Origin: Erysipelotrichaceae bacterium OPF54
GTDB lineage: Bacteria; Bacillota_I; Bacilli_A; Erysipelotrichales; Erysipelotrichaceae
Length of the DNA stretch: 64,000 bases
Direction: 5' to 3'
Assembly (NCBI GenBank): GCA_022834735.1
Contig: BQKD01000001.1
Location: 1,279,659 to 1,343,658, forward strand
Positions 58,655-64,000 of the stretch are shown one piece after another (positions within the stretch are counted from its first letter, which is position 1; every line of letters starts with the position of its first letter). A program made the translations under genes and the position numbers. The notes beneath the pieces are model-generated. The model had not been told where the DNA came from, ran no database searches, and saw only the letters and a list, made by a program, of their open reading frames with translations.

Positions 58655-60166
58655 ATGGCAAAGTTTTTTAAAGAACCATCTAGAACATTCAGCGAATACT
58701 TACTCGTACCAGGCTATACAGGACCTGACTGCACCCCGGACCGGGTATCTTTGAAAACACCGTTGGTAAAATTCAAAAAAGGAGAAGAACCGGCTATTTC
58801 TTTGAACATTCCTATGGTCTCTGCCGTTATGCAGGCAGTCAGCGGAGAAGAAATGGCATGCGCGCTGGCCAGAGAAGGCGGCGTCAGCTTTATTTACGGA
58901 AGCCAGCCGATCGAATCCCAGGCTGATATGGTCCGCTATGTCAAATCGAGCAAAGCCGGATTTGTCGGAAGCGATTCCAATTTATCCCCTGAATCCACTT
59001 TGAGCGATGTTCTCGCGATCCGCAACAGCACAGGCCACAGCACGATGGCCGTAACCGATACGGGAAAACGCGACGGAACGCTTGTCGGTCTCGTCACTTC
59101 CCGCGACTTCCGCGAATCCAGAATGGATAAGAACACAAAAGTCAAGGAATTTATGACCCCGTTTGACAAGCTGATCGTCGGCAAAGACGGCATCAGCCTG
59201 TCGGAAGCCAACGATATCATCTGGGAGCATAAGCTCAACCAGCTGCCGATCGTCGACGAGGAACGTCATCTAAAATCGATCGTATTCCGCAAGGACTACG
59301 ATTCCCATAAGGAAAATCCGAATGAGCTGCTCGACTCCAATAAACGCTACGTGGTCGGCGCCGGGATCAATACACGCGATTATGCCCAGCGTGTACCGGC
59401 TCTTGTCGAAGCCGGTGTCGACGTGCTCGTGATCGACTCGTCCGAAGGCTATTCGTGCTGGCAGGCCGAAACGATCAAATGGATCCGCGAACATTACGGC
59501 GATACCGTAAAGGTCGGTGCCGGAAATGTCGTGGACGGCGATGGATTCCGCTTCCTGGCCGAAGCCGGAGCCGACTTTGTCAAGGTCGGTATCGGCGGCG
59601 GTTCGATCTGCATTACCCGCGAACAGAAAGGGATCGGACGCGGTCAGGCGACCGCTACGCTCGATGTTGCGCAGGCCCGCGACGAATATTACCGCAATAC
59701 CGGCGTATATATTCCGGTATGCTCGGATGGCGGGATCGTTCATGACTACCACATTACGCTCGCGCTCGCTTTCGGGGCCGACTTCGTGATGCTCGGACGG
59801 TATTTTGCCCGGTTCAAGGAAGCGCCGAACAAACGCGTCAGCATCAACGGCAACTATATGAAAGAGTACTGGGGCGAAGGATCGGCCCGGGCAAGGAACT
59901 GGCAGCGTTATGATGTGGGCGGCGACAACAAGCTGTCCTTTGTCGAAGGCGTAGACTCCTTCGTGCCGTATGCCGGAAGCCTGCGCGACAATGTCGGGCT
60001 GACGATCTCCAAGATCAAGCATACGATGTGCAACTGCGGGTGCCTGACGATCGATGAGCTGCAGAAGAATGCGAAAGTCACGCTCGTTTCCTCGACCAGC
60101 ATCGTGGAAGGCGGCGCCCATGATGTCGTCGTCCGTGACGAAAATATCGACGCAAAAGTGCAATAA
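58655..60166 (+). CDS. guaB: IMP dehydrogenase
   Basis: 503 residues from ATG 58655, six bases after GGAGG; the longer upstream frame is unnecessary. The core barrel is split by two CBS domains ([23 protein letters not shown] sequence near residues 150-170 and [20 protein letters not shown]). The catalytic-cysteine loop is [20 protein letters not shown] near 330 and the mobile flap follows residue 400 ([20 protein letters not shown]). It oxidises IMP to XMP with NAD, the committed step to GMP. The flap lacks the usual RYFQ tail, as in the divergent Firmicutes type. Confidence 0.92.
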   Translation: MAKFFKEPSRTFSEYLLVPGYTGPDCTPDRVSLKTPLVKFKKGEEPAISLNIPMVSAVMQAVSGEEMACALAREGGVSFIYGSQPIESQADMVRYVKSSKAGFVGSDSNLSPESTLSDVLAIRNSTGHSTMAVTDTGKRDGTLVGLVTSRDFRESRMDKNTKVKEFMTPFDKLIVGKDGISLSEANDIIWEHKLNQLPIVDEERHLKSIVFRKDYDSHKENPNELLDSNKRYVVGAGINTRDYAQRVPALVEAGVDVLVIDSSEGYSCWQAETIKWIREHYGDTVKVGAGNVVDGDGFRFLAEAGADFVKVGIGGGSICITREQKGIGRGQATATLDVAQARDEYYRNTGVYIPVCSDGGIVHDYHITLALAFGADFVMLGRYFARFKEAPNKRVSINGNYMKEYWGEGSARARNWQRYDVGGDNKLSFVEGVDSFVPYAGSLRDNVGLTISKIKHTMCNCGCLTIDELQKNAKVTLVSSTSIVEGGAHDVVVRDENIDAKVQ

Positions 60167-60190
60167 GAAGGTGTTCCGCCTTCTTTTTTT
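60163..60190 (+). terminator. Terminator of guaB
   Basis: AAGAAGG, loop TGTTCCG, CCTTCTTTTTTT directly at the guaB stop. Confidence 0.88.
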
Positions 60191-60205
60191 GTGTACAATA
60201 GATTT

Positions 60206-61351
60206 ATGAATGTTAAAGAAGATCTTTTGATGGATATCAGCATCCTGTACCGGAGCACCCAGAAATATTACGACCGCAAGCTCGAAGCGTATCATATCAC
60301 CTATGCCCAGCTGCCCATCCTGCTCTTCATTTTCGAGCAGGAAGGGATCACGATGCAGCAGATCGGCGAGAAGGGAAGCTATGACAAAGGCACCGTCACA
60401 AAAAATGTCAAGAAGCTCGAAACGCTTGGCTATGTCAAGGTCGTTCCTTCCAAAGCCGATAAACGGGTCCGACATATTTATACGACGTACAAGGCCAAGC
60501 AGATCATTTCCCGCATTTACCGCATACGCACCGACTGGTGGGATCATATCAGCAAAGACCTGGATGAAAAGACACTGGAAACGTTTGAAAAAGCCTATAC
60601 AGGAATGTGCGAAAAAGCCAATGAATACGCCCATCTCGATCCGAAGGAACTACGCTTTTACGACTGGATCAAGCTTTCGCTCAACCATTATCCCGATCTT
60701 CCGTGCACGATCCTGAAAGTGGGCGGATGCAACCTGCGCTGTCCGGGATGCAGGAAAAAAAACCTCGTCTTTTTAGGAGAAGGGCAGAAGACATACGAAG
60801 AAGAAGATGTGATGTTCGATCTGCGCAAGAACAAGGGCAGGCTGCATGCCGTTTCCATCGAAGGCGGAGAGCCCGGGCTGCACCCCGAACTCGGTCCGTT
60901 CTTAAAGGAGCTCAAAACGCTCGGCTACCACGTTAAGATCAACACGAACGGAATGTATCCCGATGTGATCGGATCGTGGATCGTGCAGGAACTTGTCGAT
61001 TGGATCGAGATCGATCTGAAAAGCGTCCCGGAACACTATGCGCAGGTCACCGGTATCTATGATATCGATACGAACCAGCTGCTCAAAACGATCCGGATCG
61101 TAAAAGAAAGCGGCCTGCCGCATCGTTTTGCGACCACGCTGATCCGCAGTTTTCATGATGAACACATCCTGAATGCGATGATCCCGTATACGGGCAGCGC
61201 GCCATGGATCCTGAGGAACTACCAGGAATGCGAGCAGTCGATCGAAAAAGGTCTGGAAGGTTTTTCTGAGCGCGAACTGCAGGAAATCGCGGCCAGGCTG
61301 AAAAGCCGGAAAACCAATATAAAAATAGAAAAGGATGCCAATCATGTATGA
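60206..61351 (+). CDS. MarR-type HTH fused to a radical SAM activase (NrdG-like)
   Basis: 381 residues. Residues 1-140 are a MarR-family winged helix (YAQLPILLFIFEQEGITMQQ, YDKGTVTKNVKKLETLGYVK, SKADKRVRHIYTT). A linker (YDWIKLSLNHYPDLPCTILK) leads to a radical SAM domain with the cluster motif VGGCNLRCPGCRKKNLVFLG (CxxxCxxC), the GGE-type SAM motif AVSIEGGEPGLHPELGPFLK and VKINTNGMYPDVIGSW. It resembles glycyl-radical-enzyme activases of the anaerobic ribonucleotide reductase type. The next gene starts inside its 3' end and carries an ATP cone, supporting a link to nucleotide reduction. A transcription-factor domain on an activase is unusual and may sense cluster or oxygen state. Confidence 0.85.
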   Translation: MNVKEDLLMDISILYRSTQKYYDRKLEAYHITYAQLPILLFIFEQEGITMQQIGEKGSYDKGTVTKNVKKLETLGYVKVVPSKADKRVRHIYTTYKAKQIISRIYRIRTDWWDHISKDLDEKTLETFEKAYTGMCEKANEYAHLDPKELRFYDWIKLSLNHYPDLPCTILKVGGCNLRCPGCRKKNLVFLGEGQKTYEEEDVMFDLRKNKGRLHAVSIEGGEPGLHPELGPFLKELKTLGYHVKINTNGMYPDVIGSWIVQELVDWIEIDLKSVPEHYAQVTGIYDIDTNQLLKTIRIVKESGLPHRFATTLIRSFHDEHILNAMIPYTGSAPWILRNYQECEQSIEKGLEGFSERELQEIAARLKSRKTNIKIEKDANHV

Positions 61352-62469
61352 AATATATCGTTGAAAAAAGAGACGGGGCGCTTGTCGATTTCCAGATCGA
61401 AAAAATCTGCAGCGTAATTAAGAAAGCGTTCGGATCCCTGCACAAGGAATGGGACGACAGCGTGATCGAACTGCTCGCCCTCAGGGTCACGGCCGATTTC
61501 GACTCCAAACGCGACGGTAACCGGATCCACGTGGAACAGATCCAGGACAGCGTCGAAAAGGTGCTTTCGGAATCCGGATATACCGAAGTATCCAAAGCGT
61601 ATATCTTATACCGCAAGCAGCGCGAAAATGTGCGCAGGCTCGTCACCAAGATGCAGGATCATTCGTCCCTGATCGCCTCGTATCTGTCCGACGAACGCCA
61701 TCACGGCACGTGGTCCAATGCAGAAATGATCCGCGAAATATCCGCCGATCTCATCCGCAGCTTCTGGAATGACGAGATCTATGACGAAGAGATCCGGAAC
61801 GCGCTGAAAGAAGGACAGTTCAGGATCTGCGATCCCGATTCGCTGCTCATGTATGAAAAGACCATTCCGGTATCCGGGCCCGACTCTTTATCGCAGATGC
61901 TCGATCTGATCAGCACTATAGACCAGGCTTTGCGCAATTGTGCCGGGCGTATCTGTCTCCAGACAAAGGAGCCCTTCCTCTGCAAAGAGGAAATTGCCGC
62001 CTTTTTCAAGGGATCCGCGGTCCGGTTTGCCGAAAATGAAACAAAAAATGTTTGTGTCCGTGCCGAAGTGTTCCGGGAAGAAGGAAATACGCTCGAACTG
62101 GCACACCGTACGGTTCAGGTCCGCAGGCAGGTGCTCGTCCAGCTGGCCCAGGCCGGCTTTTTCCCGCACGAAAGCAGCATATGTGACAGTGCGGCCGAAA
62201 TCTGTTTCTGCACCGACCATGTGCCGGCTTTCGAAAAGCAGCCCGGCTTCGTATATACACGCGCAAAAGCGCTGGACGGCAGCCAGGTGTTCGACCAGCT
62301 CGATCATGAAATGCAGCAGCTGCAGGGAAAAGAACTCGACCGCATCGCGTATGAGATCCAGTTTGAAGGACAGGCGCAGAAAGCCGCTGCCGAGGTACTG
62401 CTTCAGACCTTGTATTCCCAGTATCCGTTCGTGAATGAATTCGTGATCACGACAAAACAGACCGGATAG
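61348..62469 (+). CDS. ATP-cone domain protein, NrdD-like without the catalytic core
   Basis: 373 residues, overlapping the MarR-radical SAM gene by four bases (ATGA). Residues 1-90 form an ATP cone (MKYIVEKRDGALVDFQIEKI, EVSKAYILYRKQRENVRRL), the allosteric domain of ribonucleotide reductases. The rest (YLSDERHHGTWSNAEMIREI, FEKQPGFVYTRAKALDGSQV) has no glycyl-radical motif (RVCGY-type) and no active-site cysteine pair visible. It could be a degenerate or regulatory paralogue of anaerobic ribonucleotide reductase. Coupled translation argues that it works with the radical SAM protein. Confidence 0.75.
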   Translation: MKYIVEKRDGALVDFQIEKICSVIKKAFGSLHKEWDDSVIELLALRVTADFDSKRDGNRIHVEQIQDSVEKVLSESGYTEVSKAYILYRKQRENVRRLVTKMQDHSSLIASYLSDERHHGTWSNAEMIREISADLIRSFWNDEIYDEEIRNALKEGQFRICDPDSLLMYEKTIPVSGPDSLSQMLDLISTIDQALRNCAGRICLQTKEPFLCKEEIAAFFKGSAVRFAENETKNVCVRAEVFREEGNTLELAHRTVQVRRQVLVQLAQAGFFPHESSICDSAAEICFCTDHVPAFEKQPGFVYTRAKALDGSQVFDQLDHEMQQLQGKELDRIAYEIQFEGQAQKAAAEVLLQTLYSQYPFVNEFVITTKQTG

Positions 62470-62471
62470 AA

Positions 62472-62500
62472 AGCATCGCACCAGCGGTGTTTTTTTTGTA
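62472..62500 (+). terminator. Terminator after the ATP-cone gene
   Basis: Short stem GCACC/GGTG with a CAGC loop and TTTTTTTT directly after the gene. It is weak, but the T-run is strong. Confidence 0.65.
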
Positions 62501-62505
62501 TAAAA

Positions 62506-62531
62506 AAAAACGAATCCGAAGATTCGTAACG
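62506..62531 (-). terminator. Terminator of the tRNA-Leu gene
   Basis: On the minus strand ACGAATC, loop TTCG, GATTCGT followed by TTTTTTTT, seven bases after the tRNA CCA end. Confidence 0.88.
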
Positions 62532-62537
62532 ATCAAA

Positions 62538-62624
62538 TGGTGCCCAGGACCGGACTCGAACCGGTACGGTATCGCTACCGGTGGATTTTGAGTCCACTGC
62601 GTCTACCAATTTCACCACCCGGGC
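62538..62624 (-). tRNA. tRNA-Leu (anticodon CAA)
   Basis: 87 bases on the minus strand. The acceptor stem GCCCGGG pairs with CCTGGGC (one G-T), the anticodon loop ACTCAAAAT gives CAA, a class II variable arm (CGGTAGCGATACCG) follows and GGTTCGAGTCC is the T arm. CCA is encoded (62538-62540). Confidence 0.95.
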
Positions 62625-62844
62625 ATTTGTTCAACTGCCTAATAATAATATCAATTTACCTTCCAAAAAGCAATAATAAATTTCTATATATTCGCGGAAT
62701 CCTGGCACAAAGAGCCGTACAGTTTCTGAAAAAATCTGACATTTTTGCTCGTGCCAAACAAAAACGAGAAAAGATAGAAAAAAAAACATGGTTCCTTATA
62801 CTGAAATTGTCAAAAGAAACATAAGTTCAGGAAAGGAAAAAACC

Positions 62845-64000
62845 ATGAAAGAAAAAGTTCAGAAATTAGGCCGTGCGCTCTCTGCCATGGTCATGCCAAA
62901 CATCTCCATCTTCATTGCCTGGGGACTCATCACAGCTCTGTTCATCCCGGACGGCTGGCTTCCCAACCCGACATTAAATGAAATGGTCGTGCCGATGCAG
63001 CGTTATCTGCTGCCACTGCTCATCGCCTATTCGGGCGGAAAAATGATCTATGATCACCGCGGCGGGATCATCGGCGCCTGCTTTGCGCTAGGGATCATCG
63101 CAGGAACCGAGACCCCGATGTTCATCGGCGCCATGATCGCCGGTCCGTTAGGCGGCTGGCTCATGAAAAAGACCGATCAGCTTCTCGACGGCCACATTCC
63201 AAACGGCTTCGAAATGCTTGTCAACAACTTCTCGGCCGGTATCCTGGGCGCTTTGCTTGCGATCGCAGGATGCCTGTTCATCAATCCGCTGTGTCTGGCA
63301 GTAACCAACGCCCTCTCCTTAGGTGTTCAGACGCTTGTCAATCACGGACTGCTGCCATTGACCTCTGTTCTTGTCGAACCGGCCAAGATCCTGTTCCTCA
63401 ACAACGCCATCAATCACGGCATCTTTACTCCGCTGGGAATGGAACAGGTACAGGAAACAGGCAAGTCGATCTTCTTCATGATCGAAGCCAATCCCGGACC
63501 TGGCCTGGGTCTGCTCATCGCCTACTGGATCAGCACAAAAGGGGAAACAAAAGACTCTTCGCTCTCTGCGATGATCATCGAATTTTTCGGCGGGATCCAT
63601 GAAATTTACTTCCCGTTCGTGCTCATGAATCCGATCACGCTGATCGGCGTCATTGCCGGCGGAATGACAGGCGTATTCGTCAACTCCATCTTCGGATCCG
63701 GTCTCGTGTCAGCCGCTTCGCCTGGATCGATCCTTGCGATCCTTGGCATGTGCGCAAAGGACAGCTATATCGGCGTCATCTGTTCGGTCATTGCCGCCGC
63801 AGCCGTTTCCGCCATCGTGAATACCGTGCTTCTCAAAGCGTTCGCGAAGGAAGGAAATCTCGAAGAGGCGAAACAGAAGATCACTGCTTCCAAAGCGCAG
63901 TCCAAAGGAATTCCGGCTGCAGCTGCAGCGAGCGTAAAGATCGTGTTTGCGTGCGACGCCGGCATGGGAAGCAGCGCGATGGGCGCAGCCAACCTGACAA
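62845..64000 (+). CDS. mtlA: Mannitol PTS permease EIICB, partial (runs off the window)
   Basis: At least 385 residues, 7 bp after GGAAAGGA; no stop before 64000. The EIIC membrane domain starts LGRALSAMVMPNISIFIAWG, and includes GIIAGTETPMFIGAMIAGPL, the substrate-site motif NNAINHGIFTPLGMEQ and FFGGIHEIYFPFVLMNP, all typical of mannitol EIIC. After a linker (EEAKQKITASKAQSKG) the EIIB domain begins with KIVFACDAGMGSSAMGAANL; the Cys is the phosphorylation site. The window ends within EIIB. Confidence 0.93.
   Translation, partial: MKEKVQKLGRALSAMVMPNISIFIAWGLITALFIPDGWLPNPTLNEMVVPMQRYLLPLLIAYSGGKMIYDHRGGIIGACFALGIIAGTETPMFIGAMIAGPLGGWLMKKTDQLLDGHIPNGFEMLVNNFSAGILGALLAIAGCLFINPLCLAVTNALSLGVQTLVNHGLLPLTSVLVEPAKILFLNNAINHGIFTPLGMEQVQETGKSIFFMIEANPGPGLGLLIAYWISTKGETKDSSLSAMIIEFFGGIHEIYFPFVLMNPITLIGVIAGGMTGVFVNSIFGSGLVSAASPGSILAILGMCAKDSYIGVICSVIAAAAVSAIVNTVLLKAFAKEGNLEEAKQKITASKAQSKGIPAAAAASVKIVFACDAGMGSSAMGAANLT

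Noticed and set aside
59270..60634. A 454-codon minus-strand frame opposite guaB and the MarR fusion
   Set aside because: Antisense shadow that spans two clear plus-strand genes and a terminator.

Overview
The window is a piece of a low-to-moderate GC Firmicutes chromosome. The rRNA operon (48361-53260), a Pst/Pho-box phosphate operon, an Opp peptide importer and an anaerobic-type radical-SAM/ATP-cone pair suggest a gut Erysipelotrichaceae-like bacterium. That placement is an impression from the 16S sequence and gene content, not the result of a search.

Bases 1-34900 are accessory DNA. They hold remnants of IS21, IS66, ISL3, IS1380, IS1182 and IS1634 elements around a very AT-rich defence island. 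The outstanding structure is a 3,321-bp, four-gene transposon present three times: copy A 2851-6171 (+), copy B 11808-15128 (-) and copy C 30309-33629 (-). All encoded proteins are identical between copies. The ends are TGTAG(A/C)GCGTC and each copy has its own 5-6 bp target duplication (CCTTC, CCGGG, GCATAA). Each copy interrupts a gene that closes perfectly in frame when the element and one duplication are removed: an IS1182 transposase (A), an IS1380 transposase (B) and a TOTE-type primase-helicase (C). The cargo is a DUF6431-like zinc/HTH protein, a DDE integrase, an ExeA/TniB-like AAA ATPase and a 95-aa protein of unknown function. Terminators insulate both ends.

Between copies B and C lies the defence island: an anti-phage dCTP/dCMP deaminase, a Gabija-like pair (OLD ATPase-TOPRIM nuclease split into two reading frames, plus a UvrD-like helicase), a protein with two PD-(D/E)xK nuclease folds, an IS1634 element, an EEP-family nuclease with a small partner, a DarTG-like ADP-ribosylation toxin-antitoxin pair, and the interrupted TOTE gene. 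A decayed OLD ATPase fragment at 1575-1849 resembles the Gabija-like ATPase.

From 34000 to 36200 are small acidic repeat proteins, a truncated XRE regulator and an exported zinc-ribbon protein. From 36300 the housekeeping region begins: pstSCAB plus a short PhoU-like gene behind 11-bp phased TTAAC repeats (the PstS is circularly permuted); a repeat-containing acidic protein; oppABCDF (minus strand); a P1-family peptidase; 16S-23S-5S rRNA; cardiolipin synthase; fumarase; type I pullulanase; IMP dehydrogenase; a MarR-radical SAM fusion with an ATP-cone protein; tRNA-Leu(CAA); and the start of a mannitol PTS permease that runs off the window.

Functionally, the left half is a mobile-element-driven immunity cluster being broken up by a recent transposon burst. 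The right half is nutrient uptake (phosphate, peptides, alpha-glucans, mannitol), nucleotide synthesis and translation.
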